IMG/VR virus record: IMGVR_UViG_3300033545_000001
Coordinates: 55,393-119,392 of that record
Reading direction: 5' to 3' (one strand)
Source of the DNA: a virus
DNA: 64,000 nt
Positions 50,611-58,009 of this stretch are shown here, piece by piece; the first letter of the stretch is position 1; each line of letters opens with the position of its first letter. Under the pieces are notes generated by a model. The model saw only the letters and a list, made by a program, of their open reading frames with translations. It was not told where the DNA came from and did no database searches. Made by a program: the position numbers and the translations under genes.

Positions 50611-51341
50611 TTGAAGACAAGTATAAAAGCCTTATAGACAATCATATTGCTCTAGCTATCAGTATAGCGTTGGGAGTGTACAATACAGCTCCTCATGCTT
50701 TGGAACTGGAAGAGTTGAAAGCTATTGCTTTCTTTGGTCTTTGTGACGCGGCTGATCGTTGGCCAAGTTATTGCGAGAAGAAGGGCTATGACGCATCAGC
50801 AATTCAGTATTTCACAAAGTACTCTTCTCTCCGCATTCGTGGAGCTATTTATGATAGGTTGAGAAGCAATGATTGGGCTACTAGGTCTCTGAGAGAGAAG
50901 TCCCGTAAAATCAATCTGGCTAATATTAAAGCAGATGGACTTGACCTGAGTAATGCAGAGTTGGCAGAGATCACAGGATTGACAGAAAAGGAAGTCCGTG
51001 ATACACTTACTGGGATGTCTCGTGCTCCTGTATCGCTTGACAGTGTAGTGGCTCCATGGTCTGAGGACAGCACCAGCCCGACTTCCAATGGAAGATCCCA
51101 GGTGGCTGATTCTCAAGACACGGAAAGTACTGTAGCTGTCAATGATTTGCTGAAGACCTTCGCGGATGCTGTGAAGGCTCTTCCCTTAGAGCAGAGGCTA
51201 GTTATAGTATTGCACTATCATCAAGGTTTGGAGCTTAAGAAAGCAGCAGCCTTGATGGGAGTGACTGATGCTGTGTTAAGTTCATATCACACATCAGCAG
51301 TGATAAAGCTCTTAGAAAGTCTTCAGGAAGCAGCAGTTTAA
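50607..51341 (+). CDS. RNA polymerase sigma factor (FliA/SigB-like)
   Basis: A 244-residue sigma-70-family factor. Region 2 is seen in LEELKAIAFFGLCDAADRW and IRGAIYDRLRSNDWATRSLR, the latter very like FliA/SigB/WhiG proteins. A region 3-like SNAELAEITGLTEKEVRDTL and region 4 (ALPLEQRLVIVLHYHQGLEL, AAALMGVTDAVLSSYHTSA) follow. It could redirect host RNA polymerase to late genes, which share a CCGAT element. It is coupled to the helicase gene by ATGA. Confidence 0.85.
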   Translation: MIEDKYKSLIDNHIALAISIALGVYNTAPHALELEELKAIAFFGLCDAADRWPSYCEKKGYDASAIQYFTKYSSLRIRGAIYDRLRSNDWATRSLREKSRKINLANIKADGLDLSNAELAEITGLTEKEVRDTLTGMSRAPVSLDSVVAPWSEDSTSPTSNGRSQVADSQDTESTVAVNDLLKTFADAVKALPLEQRLVIVLHYHQGLELKKAAALMGVTDAVLSSYHTSAVIKLLESLQEAAV

Positions 51342-51394
51342 CTACTTCGAGTTGGGTCCGATGACTTATATAGTACAGCTAATTTTGGAGAGAA

Positions 51395-51748
51395 ATGGTA
51401 CTGCCAGCATTTACTTTTGAGTCAGTAGAAGAACTTCCAGCAGTGGAGATTCCGGCAGACTCACGTCAGTTCAGGGCTTTGCACAACCCTTGGACTCCTT
51501 TAGAGTTGAATGGTTTGTGGGAAATGCCCACTCAAACAGCTTTAATTTATGTAGCTCTTGGTGATAATACCTGTGCAGACTACATTAAGGTTCTTCAGAC
51601 AATGCTTGAGGTTGAAGTTACTGGGGAACTGGACTGGAATACAGTCACGGAACTTCAGCGAAGATCTCTTATCGCACCGGATGGTGAATGGAATGCCGTG
51701 ACTGTTAGAGGCATTCAGGCAGCACTCAATTCAGGAATATTATTCTAA
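51395..51748 (+). CDS. Peptidoglycan-binding-like small protein
   Basis: A 117-residue protein. The C-terminal half has the rhythm of PG_binding_1 domains: LQTMLEVEVTGELDWNTVTE, then LQRRSL, DGEWNAVTVRGIQAALN. There is no catalytic domain, so it might target another lysis protein or be structural. ATG 51395 follows GGAG; a CCGAT motif lies 37 bases upstream. Confidence 0.45.
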   Translation: MVLPAFTFESVEELPAVEIPADSRQFRALHNPWTPLELNGLWEMPTQTALIYVALGDNTCADYIKVLQTMLEVEVTGELDWNTVTELQRRSLIAPDGEWNAVTVRGIQAALNSGILF

Positions 51749-51754
51749 TAGAGT

Positions 51755-51846
51755 TCCTCCTTTGGGAGGATCGCCATCCGGGCAAACGCTACCACGATGG
51801 CCAAAGCTGAGAATAACGCCCCTTTCAATTGGTCTGGAAAGGGGCG
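51755..51846 (+). promoter_or_regulatory. Structured leader with three hairpins
   Basis: Three stems in 92 bases: TCCTCC/GGAGGA with a four-base loop (51755-51770), GCCATC/GATGGC (51773-51801), and a 10-bp stem CGCCCCTTTC/GAAAGGGGCG with a 10-base loop (51817-51846). There is no T-run. It may be a translation leader for the gene at 51873, although a short frame at 51797-51880 covers the last part. Confidence 0.4.
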
Positions 51847-51880
51847 CTCAGTGTCTTCAATTAAGGAAGGTTATGGCTAA
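51797..51880 (+). CDS. Possible 27-residue small protein
   Basis: A short frame beginning MAKAENNAPFNWSGKG and ending with the overlap ATGGCTAA at the start of the next gene. The overlap suggests coupling, but no clear ribosome site precedes it and the same bases form a strong hairpin. Coding is uncertain. Confidence 0.25.
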   Translation: MAKAENNAPFNWSGKGRSVSSIKEGYG

Positions 51881-52127
51881 TAGACTTATAGTGACTCTTC
51901 ATCTCAAGAACGGGATCACTCATATGAGTGATCCTATTGAGATGGATGAGGAAGAAGTAGAACAGATCATGAGAGATGTTCAAGAAGCTCTCGAAGGTGC
52001 TGAAGGCATACTTCAATTTACTTGCAATGAGAAAACAATATTGATTAGAAATGATGCTGTTATGTCATCTACTTTTGATTATAGAGAAGTAATTGAAGAC
52101 ATTTCTAGCCATTTTGCAGGAGCTTGA
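51873..52127 (+). CDS. Small hypothetical protein
   Basis: An 84-residue protein from ATG 51873 behind AAGGAAGG; the open frame to 51762 is only structured leader. The sequence is a beta strand (NRLIVTLHLKNGITHMSDPI), an acidic helix (EEEVEQIMRDVQEALEGAEG) and further strands. Family not recognised. Confidence 0.55.
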   Translation: MANRLIVTLHLKNGITHMSDPIEMDEEEVEQIMRDVQEALEGAEGILQFTCNEKTILIRNDAVMSSTFDYREVIEDISSHFAGA

Positions 52128-52128
52128 T

Positions 52129-52347
52129 ATGCCAGCATATGATTACAGGTGTAAGGATTGTGATAGTCCTTACACCTTACAAGGAAAGATTACAGAGGAC
52201 GTTCCAATATCTGATTGTCCTCAGTGCAATTCTGACAATGTGTACAGGGTATTTTCCCCAGCACACATCAAGTTCAATGCTACTGGCTTTTACACTATTG
52301 ACAGCAAGCATGAGCAAACCTATGTGACGGAAATCAGAGGAGAGTAG
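52129..52347 (+). CDS. FmdB-type zinc ribbon protein
   Basis: A 72-residue zinc ribbon. It matches the FmdB regulatory family: MPAYDYRCKDCDSPYTL, then DCPQCNSDNVYRVFSP and a hydrophobic end (FNATGFYTIDS). Four cysteines in CxxC pairs bind zinc. Such proteins are common in phages and of unknown role. ATG 52129 follows CAGGAG; the stop overlaps the next GTG. Confidence 0.75.
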   Translation: MPAYDYRCKDCDSPYTLQGKITEDVPISDCPQCNSDNVYRVFSPAHIKFNATGFYTIDSKHEQTYVTEIRGE

Positions 52348-52517
52348 TGAGCAGCAAGAACTGGCTTGAAGAAGAGCTGGAAGGTTATGATGATATTGAC
52401 ATTGAAGAAGAAGTCATTGACCATCGTGATTCCAACATTCTCAAAGCCGAGCGCCATCAAAGAAAACTCCGTCGCCAGAGAGAAGCAGAGAAGCGTGAGC
52501 AAGAAGAAGCTTCATGA
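52347..52517 (+). CDS. Small charged protein
   Basis: A 56-residue protein at GTG 52347, overlapping the FmdB stop (TAGTG) and preceded by CAGAGGAG. The first half is acidic (WLEEELEGYDDIDIEEE), the second half basic and helical (RHQRKLRRQREAEKREQ). It has no recognised family. The next gene starts inside its end. Confidence 0.55.
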   Translation: MSSKNWLEEELEGYDDIDIEEEVIDHRDSNILKAERHQRKLRRQREAEKREQEEAS

Positions 52518-52716
52518 CCTGAGAATTAAGGTCAGTAGTTGTAGATCACTTATGGCTTATGCGCCAGCGCAGGATTTAAGCGAATTAAAGCTTAAAGAAG
52601 GCTGGTGGGTAACTGTTGTTGGGGAATGTGAGAAACCTCACATTGCTTATGTTAATAACTATGACGAGAATCTTAATCTGTGGTTCTTTATGGTGGAGAA
52701 GGAGCCTTTGCAGTGA
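52495..52716 (+). CDS. Small hypothetical protein upstream of nrdB
   Basis: A 73-residue protein from GTG 52495, overlapping the previous gene by 23 bases. It has a compact beta domain: DLSELKLKEGWWVTVVGECE, then KPHIAYVNNYDENLNLWFFM. The frame is open back to 52366, but the internal GTG makes the better operon. It overlaps the nrdB start by four bases. Family not recognised. Confidence 0.5.
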   Translation: MSKKKLHDLRIKVSSCRSLMAYAPAQDLSELKLKEGWWVTVVGECEKPHIAYVNNYDENLNLWFFMVEKEPLQ

Positions 52717-53744
52717 GTGGGCACACTAAATGGTCAGATGTAAAGGCGGCAAGAGGGTATGTGTCTAAGCCCAGGATTCAAACTAAGAAGACTACTTACA
52801 CCATGGATTATCCTGAGGCAGTAAAGTTTGCTGAAACTCAGATGGAAGTTTATTGGCTGCCAACGGAAATCAATTTGGAAAAGGATGTTCAGGATGTCCG
52901 AGTCAATCTTACGGATGCTGAGCGTCATGGCGTGGTTACGACACTTAAGCTCTTTACGCTGTACGAACTCCTTGTTGGTAATGAGTACTGGGGCGGGCGC
53001 GTCAAGCGTGCATTCCCGCGTCCAGATATCGAATTCATGGCCACTACATTCGGGTTTGTGGAGATTGGAATCCATGCACGATTCTACAACCGTCTGAATG
53101 AAGTCATGATGCTGGACACTGACGAATTTTATGAATCTTATGTAGATGATCCTGATCTCAAGGCTCGTATGGATTTCGTCACAGAGGTACTGACAGATGA
53201 CAATCTTCCTGTAGCACTAGGTGCTTTCTCCATGCTGGAGGGTGCTGTTCTCTATAGTTCTTTCGCATTCCTCAAGCACTTCCAATCCCAGGGGAAGAAC
53301 AAGCTTAAGAATGTATGTTCTGGTATCAACTTCTCAGTACGCGACGAGAATCTTCATGCTCTTGCTGGATCGTGGCTTTACAACACTCTGATGAGTGAGA
53401 TGGAAGCGTTGGGACAGCTCCCTGCTGAAAAGCTCCATGAGATCACAGTATCTCTTGAGGGAGTAGCTCAGTTAGTTTATGAGCATGAAGAGCGTATCAT
53501 CGATATGATTTTCGAGAATGGTCCTATTGAAGGACTTGAGCCAGAAGATATGAAGACTTTCGTCAAGTCTCGTATAAATCTATGCATGAGAAATCTGAAT
53601 TTGGAAGAGCCTTTCGAGGTTACTTCCAATCCTGTAGCTGACTGGTTCTACAAGGGAATCAATAGCTACCAATTTCATGACATGTTTGCTGGAGTTGGAT
53701 CAGAGTACAATAGAAATGTATCTGCTGATGGTTTTGAGTGGTAA
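52713..53744 (+). CDS. nrdB: Ribonucleotide reductase small subunit
   Basis: The class I ribonucleotide reductase radical subunit, 343 residues from GTG 52713 (AAGGAG upstream). Likely metal ligands are in the helix with FVEIGIHARFY (E117, H121), EGAVLYSSFAFLKHF (E176) and DENLHA (E212, H215). Tyr125 is the probable radical site. The spacing of E117 and H121 is one residue longer than in the classical ExxH motif. It supplies dNTP synthesis with NrdA, from which it is separated by an inserted endonuclease gene. Confidence 0.85.
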   Translation: MSGHTKWSDVKAARGYVSKPRIQTKKTTYTMDYPEAVKFAETQMEVYWLPTEINLEKDVQDVRVNLTDAERHGVVTTLKLFTLYELLVGNEYWGGRVKRAFPRPDIEFMATTFGFVEIGIHARFYNRLNEVMMLDTDEFYESYVDDPDLKARMDFVTEVLTDDNLPVALGAFSMLEGAVLYSSFAFLKHFQSQGKNKLKNVCSGINFSVRDENLHALAGSWLYNTLMSEMEALGQLPAEKLHEITVSLEGVAQLVYEHEERIIDMIFENGPIEGLEPEDMKTFVKSRINLCMRNLNLEEPFEVTSNPVADWFYKGINSYQFHDMFAGVGSEYNRNVSADGFEW

Positions 53745-54297
53745 TAAATTATGTCCTGACTGCCAAGAACACAAAGATTTCACAGAGTTCGGCAGTAATA
53801 AGGCTAGGTCAGATGGAGTTGCTTCTTATTGTAGATTGTGCTACTCCAAAAGGCAGCGAGATATAAGGACTAGCCGTAAAAATAATCCAGAGGCTCCTCC
53901 AGAAAGTAAAAAGTGTCCTCAGTGCAATACTGTAAGGCACAGGGAAGACTTTACAAAGTCTTCTAATAATGTTGGAGGCCTTTCTGGATGGTGTAGAGAA
54001 TGCTCGTCTATAAATCTTATACTTAGAAAGTATAAACTGTCTAAAGAAGAGTATGACAGGCTTTTAACAGCTCAAGAGTATAAATGTGCCATAAGAGGGT
54101 GTGACAGGCGCCCAGAAGCAGTAGACCATGACCACTCTTGTTGTCCAGGAGTTGTAAGTTGCGGTAAATGTGTCAGAGGGATACTGTGCAGCAATTGCAA
54201 CAGAGGCCTAGGGTATTTTTCAGATAGTGTGCCTAGGCTACATGGAGCTATAGAATACCTAAATCTGTCAACCGACTGCTGTTCCGATTTTAGATAG
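53728..54297 (+). CDS. Endonuclease VII-type homing endonuclease between nrdB and nrdA
   Basis: About 189 residues. It has CPDC and CRLC in the first zinc part, a second zinc part (KKCPQCNTVRHREDF), a conserved helix (RKYKLSKEEYDRLL) and the nuclease core [20 protein letters not shown], then LCSNCNRG. The start is uncertain: ATG 53728 within the end of nrdB lacks a ribosome site. The AT-rich, early-gene-like codon choice differs from nrdB. It separates two genes that are normally adjacent. Confidence 0.8.
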   Translation: MVLSGNKLCPDCQEHKDFTEFGSNKARSDGVASYCRLCYSKRQRDIRTSRKNNPEAPPESKKCPQCNTVRHREDFTKSSNNVGGLSGWCRECSSINLILRKYKLSKEEYDRLLTAQEYKCAIRGCDRRPEAVDHDHSCCPGVVSCGKCVRGILCSNCNRGLGYFSDSVPRLHGAIEYLNLSTDCCSDFR

Positions 54298-54335
54298 GCA
54301 GCTAGATAAACCCTTCCCTTTTTCAGGAGTGAACT

Positions 54336-56057
54336 GTGGTAAATAAGTATGAGACTCTATCGGAAGAGCGTAAGAGTTTGCAGGCCAGAGGGGAAGTACC
54401 TGAATGGTATACCACAGCTGGCTATCAACTCTTTACAGAGAAGTACACTCTTCCAGGCCAGAGTTTGAAGGATCGTTACGAGGATATTGCGGTTACAGCA
54501 GGATGTCTTGCTGATGAGATGTATTTCAAGCTGAAGCCTGAAGGATTCTATTCTTGGTCAGAAGTATTCTTTGATATGATATGGAAGGGATGGCTTTCTC
54601 CTTCCACTCCAGTATTGGCAAACCTAGGCACTGATAGAGGAATGCCTGTATCCTGCTCAGGCGGAGTTGTAGAGGACTCTGTAGCAGGATTCTATAAGAG
54701 TAGGCTGGAGACAGCTCTTCTCACTAAGAATGGCTTCGGCACCTCAGCTTATATGGGTGAGATTCGTCCTAGGGGATCTGCTATTTCCAGAGGCGGCCAA
54801 GCTTCTGGAACAGTTCCTGTTATCAAGGGATTTGTTCAGGATATGTCTGACGTATCTCAAGGCTCTACCCGTAGAGGTTCATGGGCTGGATATATCGAAG
54901 TAGAGCATGAAGATTTTGACGAAATCATTGACCATCTAAATAGCAGTCCAGACAACTTTAATATGGGTTGGAATATCACTGACAATTTCCTTAAGAAGCT
55001 TAATGCTGGTGACAAAGAAGCTATTCGTCGTTATCAGAAGATTATGAAGACTCGTACCGTTACAGGTAAGGGGTATCTTTATTTTGTAGACAAGGCCAAT
55101 GCCTTAGCTCCTATTGAAATGGCTGAACATGGCCTTAAGATTCATGCTTCCAATTTGTGTTCTGAGATTGCCCTGCCTTCTGATAAGGATCACACGTTCA
55201 CTTGCGTACTTTCCTCACTTAACGCAGCAAAGTATGATGAGTGGATTGACGCTGATTTTGATGTGGTAGCAGCTTCAACTGTGTTCTTAGACTGTGTGGC
55301 TGAAGCATTCATGCGACAGGCTAGAAATGTTGAAGGTCTGGAGAAGGCAGTAAGATTCACAGAGAAGTCTCGCGCCTTGGGACTTGGTGTCCTTGGATTC
55401 CATACTTATGTGCAGTCTCATGGCTGGGCTATGGACTCCATGCCAGCTAATACTTTCAACAATCTGCTCTTCAGCAGGATCCAAAAAAGGGCTCTAGAGG
55501 CCTCGCAGGAGATGGGTAGGGTAGCAGGTACCCCCGAGTGGTGCGAGGGCCGCAGAAACCTAACCCTTCTGGCTGTAGCCCCTACTATGAGCACTGCCAC
55601 GATATGTGGAGGAGTCTCAAATGGCATCGAGCCAGTAGTAGCCAATGTATACAATCAGGGATCTGCTGCTGGAGAGATTGAGCGTATTAATCCTGTGCTT
55701 CTTGATATTATGAAAGAGCGAGATGTATACAGTGAAGACACTATTTGGGATATGATAAATCATCAGGGATCTATCCAGCACGTAGGCTGGCTTAGTGATA
55801 ATGAAAAGAGAGTATTCAGAACAGCGTTTGAAATTGATCAATTTGTACTGTTAAGATTGGCATCCAATCGTCAAAGGTACATTGATCAGGGCCAATCTCT
55901 CAATCTGTTCTTCGCAGCCGATGAAGATCCTAAGTATATCAGCAAGGTGACCAGGGCAGCAGCGGAAGACCCCCGTATCAAGGCGTTGTACTACCAGCGT
56001 TCACAAGCAGGAGTTCAGGCCAGCAAAGATGAGAGCTGTATAGCTTGCGAGGGCTGA
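54336..56057 (+). CDS. nrdA: Ribonucleotide reductase large subunit
   Basis: The catalytic subunit, 573 residues, short because it lacks an N-terminal ATP cone. The active-site cysteines are C106 (PVSCSGG), C275 (NLCSEI, with N273 and E277) and C290 (TFTCVLSSLN). The C-terminal redox pair is C568 and C571 in SCIACEG. It reduces ribonucleotides using the radical from NrdB. Without the ATP cone its overall activity regulation by ATP/dATP is probably lost, as in other phage enzymes. GTG 54336 follows CAGGAG. Confidence 0.9.
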   Translation: MVNKYETLSEERKSLQARGEVPEWYTTAGYQLFTEKYTLPGQSLKDRYEDIAVTAGCLADEMYFKLKPEGFYSWSEVFFDMIWKGWLSPSTPVLANLGTDRGMPVSCSGGVVEDSVAGFYKSRLETALLTKNGFGTSAYMGEIRPRGSAISRGGQASGTVPVIKGFVQDMSDVSQGSTRRGSWAGYIEVEHEDFDEIIDHLNSSPDNFNMGWNITDNFLKKLNAGDKEAIRRYQKIMKTRTVTGKGYLYFVDKANALAPIEMAEHGLKIHASNLCSEIALPSDKDHTFTCVLSSLNAAKYDEWIDADFDVVAASTVFLDCVAEAFMRQARNVEGLEKAVRFTEKSRALGLGVLGFHTYVQSHGWAMDSMPANTFNNLLFSRIQKRALEASQEMGRVAGTPEWCEGRRNLTLLAVAPTMSTATICGGVSNGIEPVVANVYNQGSAAGEIERINPVLLDIMKERDVYSEDTIWDMINHQGSIQHVGWLSDNEKRVFRTAFEIDQFVLLRLASNRQRYIDQGQSLNLFFAADEDPKYISKVTRAAAEDPRIKALYYQRSQAGVQASKDESCIACEG

Positions 56058-56058
56058 C

Positions 56059-56087
56059 TTGACAGTGGGACATGATTGGGGTAGTCT
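56059..56087 (+). promoter_or_regulatory. Promoter TTGACA-17-TAGTCT, leaderless
   Basis: -35 TTGACA at 56059-56064, a 17-base spacer and -10 TAGTCT at 56082-56087. The ATG of the deaminase gene is at 56094, six bases beyond, so its mRNA should begin with AUG. It starts directly after the nrdA stop. Confidence 0.75.
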
Positions 56088-56093
56088 CTAATC

Positions 56094-56486
56094 ATGTCCC
56101 GACATGAGAGGTACCTTAGCCGTGCTCATCAAGAAGCTGAAGCTTCTGAACACCCGCGATGGTATCTAGGGGCTGTCCTTGTACGAGGTGGTTCCATAGT
56201 CGCTACGGCTCACAATGTGAGACGTAATTCCCCTTATGTGACTCAGGGTGCTCCAGGTACATCTTTGCATGCGGAACAGGCTGTTATTCGTAAAGTGTTC
56301 TATCAGGCAGATAGAGCTGAAGGTACTACTCTGTATGTTGTACGAGTCAATAATCTTGGACAACGTCGCCTTGCTCGTCCTTGTCATAGATGCTACAAGG
56401 CAATTGTAGCATCAGGCATAAAGACAGTAGTGTACTCTGTTGACGATGCTGCGTTTGGTATGGAAAGAGTTTACTCGAACACTTGA
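56094..56486 (+). CDS. Cytidine/deoxycytidylate deaminase-family protein
   Basis: A 130-residue zinc deaminase. The zinc site and catalytic Glu are in LHAEQ (H59, E61), and the two cysteines in PCHRC (C97, C100). This is the CDA/dCMP deaminase fold. With ribonucleotide reductase just upstream, a role in making dUMP/dTMP precursors is likely, but cytidine or tRNA substrates are not excluded. The start codon is leaderless. Confidence 0.8.
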   Translation: MSRHERYLSRAHQEAEASEHPRWYLGAVLVRGGSIVATAHNVRRNSPYVTQGAPGTSLHAEQAVIRKVFYQADRAEGTTLYVVRVNNLGQRRLARPCHRCYKAIVASGIKTVVYSVDDAAFGMERVYSNT

Positions 56487-56511
56487 CAGCAGCTGGCAGA
56501 TGTGCTAGTAT
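56483..56511 (+). promoter_or_regulatory. Promoter TTGACA-17-TAGTAT, leaderless
   Basis: -35 TTGACA at 56483-56488 overlapping the deaminase stop, 17 bases, -10 TAGTAT at 56506-56511. The next ATG is at 56518, again six bases later, so a leaderless message is expected. Confidence 0.75.
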
Positions 56512-56517
56512 CAGATC

Positions 56518-56763
56518 ATGGAACTCGACAACTGCCCCAAGTGTGGACGCTCTTTTGATGACGGCAAGGGCTATCGTCTGGAGACTTCTGTAGAGATACG
56601 TGGAATGTATGACGGCACAGCCTTTTGGGCTGATGATATTCATAATGGCGGCTGCGGATGGGCTTGGCACAGATTTCCTGAAAATGAGAAATATTGGGGC
56701 AATCTTCGCAGTAGGATTCAACCACATCTCGATAGTTATATAGAGACTAACTACAATAAGTAG
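56518..56763 (+). CDS. Small zinc-ribbon protein
   Basis: An 81-residue protein beginning ELDNCPKCGRSF, with later Cys and His in GGCGWAWHRFP. It probably binds zinc; the family is not recognised. Translation should start at the first base of its mRNA. Confidence 0.6.
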   Translation: MELDNCPKCGRSFDDGKGYRLETSVEIRGMYDGTAFWADDIHNGGCGWAWHRFPENEKYWGNLRSRIQPHLDSYIETNYNK

Positions 56764-56885
56764 TTTATGTACCTGTTTCGGTTACGCAGCGAGCCTGTCC
56801 TTGCTGCGTCCCATTCTCTCATACTAGAGTAATGGATAAGTTGGACCGAACAGTGGACGTTGCAGCAGGAGCGAGACGTCCATAT

Positions 56886-56963
56886 GCGCGAGTATCCCCG
56901 CGATCTTATAAGTCGTGCATTGTAGGGTAATGGTGCATGTGGGTTCAAGCCCCACCTCGCGTA
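56886..56963 (+). tRNA. tRNA-like sequence, possible Ile (TAT), odd architecture
   Basis: Acceptor arms GCGCGAG and CTCGCGT pair, and a perfect T arm (GTGGG TTCAAGC CCCAC) is present. An anticodon-like arm GCGAT-CTTATAA-GTCGT gives anticodon TAT. However the D-loop-like part (GTAGGGTAATGG) lies after the anticodon arm and not before it. It may be a rearranged or decayed tRNA. Confidence 0.4.
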
Positions 56964-56978
56964 CTGGAAGGAGTCGAA

Positions 56979-57623
56979 TTGAGGGAGGACGATTGCAGCA
57001 AGTACAGAATATGGACAAGTCCAGAAAATGAGGACTTGCTCCGTGAAGCAGTTATTAAGTGTTTAAATTACCGAGAAGTGGTCACCTACATAGGTCTCTC
57101 TTCTCGTGGCAGTACTGTAACTGTGCGTAAGCATATAGAGAGATTAAAATTAGATACTTCTCACTGGATTAAGCCTAAAACTAAAAATAGTTTTACAGAT
57201 GAGGAATTTACTCAAGTTTGGCAGAGTTCTTCGTCTCTAGCTGAGTGCAGCAGGAGATTAGGAATTTCTCCCACCTCCTCCACAGTAAGAGAGATATCTA
57301 ACAGACTTTCCCTTTCCAGAGATCATATGACGCATAACTATAGTAGGAGTGCTAAAAAGCCACTAGAGGACATTCTTATAGAATCTGACTACAGGCCCTA
57401 CTCTTCTAACTTGAAGAAGAGAATTCTTAACGAAGGTCTACTGGATAACAAATGCTCTATTTGTGGAATTTCTGACTGGCTGGAACAGCCCCTGTCTTTG
57501 GAGCTGGACCACATTAATGGAAACCCAGCCGATAACAGAATAGAAAATTTAAGAATACTATGTCCGAATTGTCACGCTCAGACTCCTACTTATCGAGGTA
57601 GGAACATAGGCAGAAATAAATAG
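56979..57623 (+). CDS. HNH homing endonuclease after a tRNA-like element
   Basis: A 214-residue endonuclease. The N-terminal two thirds contain helix-turn-helix-like DNA-binding segments (LLREAVIKCLNYREVVTYIG, SLAECSRRLGISPTSSTVRE). The C-terminal core has NKCSICGISDWLEQP, then LELDHINGNPADNRIENL and LRILCPNCHAQT, a typical HNH. TTG 56979 is chosen because of GGAAGGAG at good spacing. It lies directly behind the tRNA-like sequence and is similar in layout to the gene at 62254. Confidence 0.8.
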   Translation: MREDDCSKYRIWTSPENEDLLREAVIKCLNYREVVTYIGLSSRGSTVTVRKHIERLKLDTSHWIKPKTKNSFTDEEFTQVWQSSSSLAECSRRLGISPTSSTVREISNRLSLSRDHMTHNYSRSAKKPLEDILIESDYRPYSSNLKKRILNEGLLDNKCSICGISDWLEQPLSLELDHINGNPADNRIENLRILCPNCHAQTPTYRGRNIGRNK

Positions 57624-57632
57624 GGGAATAAC

Positions 57633-57911
57633 ATGGCAGCAGGTAATCTACCTAGCTTTACATCGTCTCGTACTGCGGATGATCCTGAAGAAAAGTATGA
57701 GACTCACAATGAATATACTTGGACAGGAGACTCTGACGTCAACCGTAAACTGAAGAGTATCACTGTGTGGAATGACTTCAAGCCAGACCATAAGCTTGAG
57801 TACATTGCATCAAGTAAGACTGTAAGAGTTCTAGGTTCAGCAGCAGCTCCTCTGAACCTGCATATTCACCTGACTAATCAGCTTGTACGTATTGCCGGTC
57901 AATATAGTTAA
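57633..57911 (+). CDS. Small hypothetical protein
   Basis: A 92-residue protein of unknown family. A flexible N-terminus precedes beta-like segments (LKSITVWNDFKPDHKLEYIA, SSKTVRVLGSAAAPLNLHIH). AGGGGAA precedes its ATG. It lies between an inserted endonuclease gene and a tRNA. Confidence 0.55.
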   Translation: MAAGNLPSFTSSRTADDPEEKYETHNEYTWTGDSDVNRKLKSITVWNDFKPDHKLEYIASSKTVRVLGSAAAPLNLHIHLTNQLVRIAGQYS

Positions 57912-57935
57912 GTGACAGGGGACACAATCCCCGAT

Positions 57936-58008
57936 GGCTGTGTAGCCCAATGGAAGAGGCGCCGGATTCAAGTCCCGGTCAGTGAGGGTTCGAGTCCCTC
58001 CACAGCTA
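57936..58008 (+). tRNA. tRNA with anticodon CAA (Leu) and short variable loop
   Basis: Acceptor GGCTGTG/CACAGCT, anticodon loop TTCAAGT, T arm GAGGG-TTCGAGT-CCCTC. The variable loop is only five bases, whereas bacterial tRNA-Leu normally has a long variable arm. One mismatch closes the anticodon loop. CCA is not encoded. A gene begins two bases later. Confidence 0.75.
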
Positions 58009-58009
58009 C

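Noticed and set aside
56824-57018. Reverse-strand protein with a REVGLEPT-like motif
   Set aside because: This is the typical false translation of the antisense of a tRNA T arm; similar shadows occur at 61699-61899 and 63530-63712.
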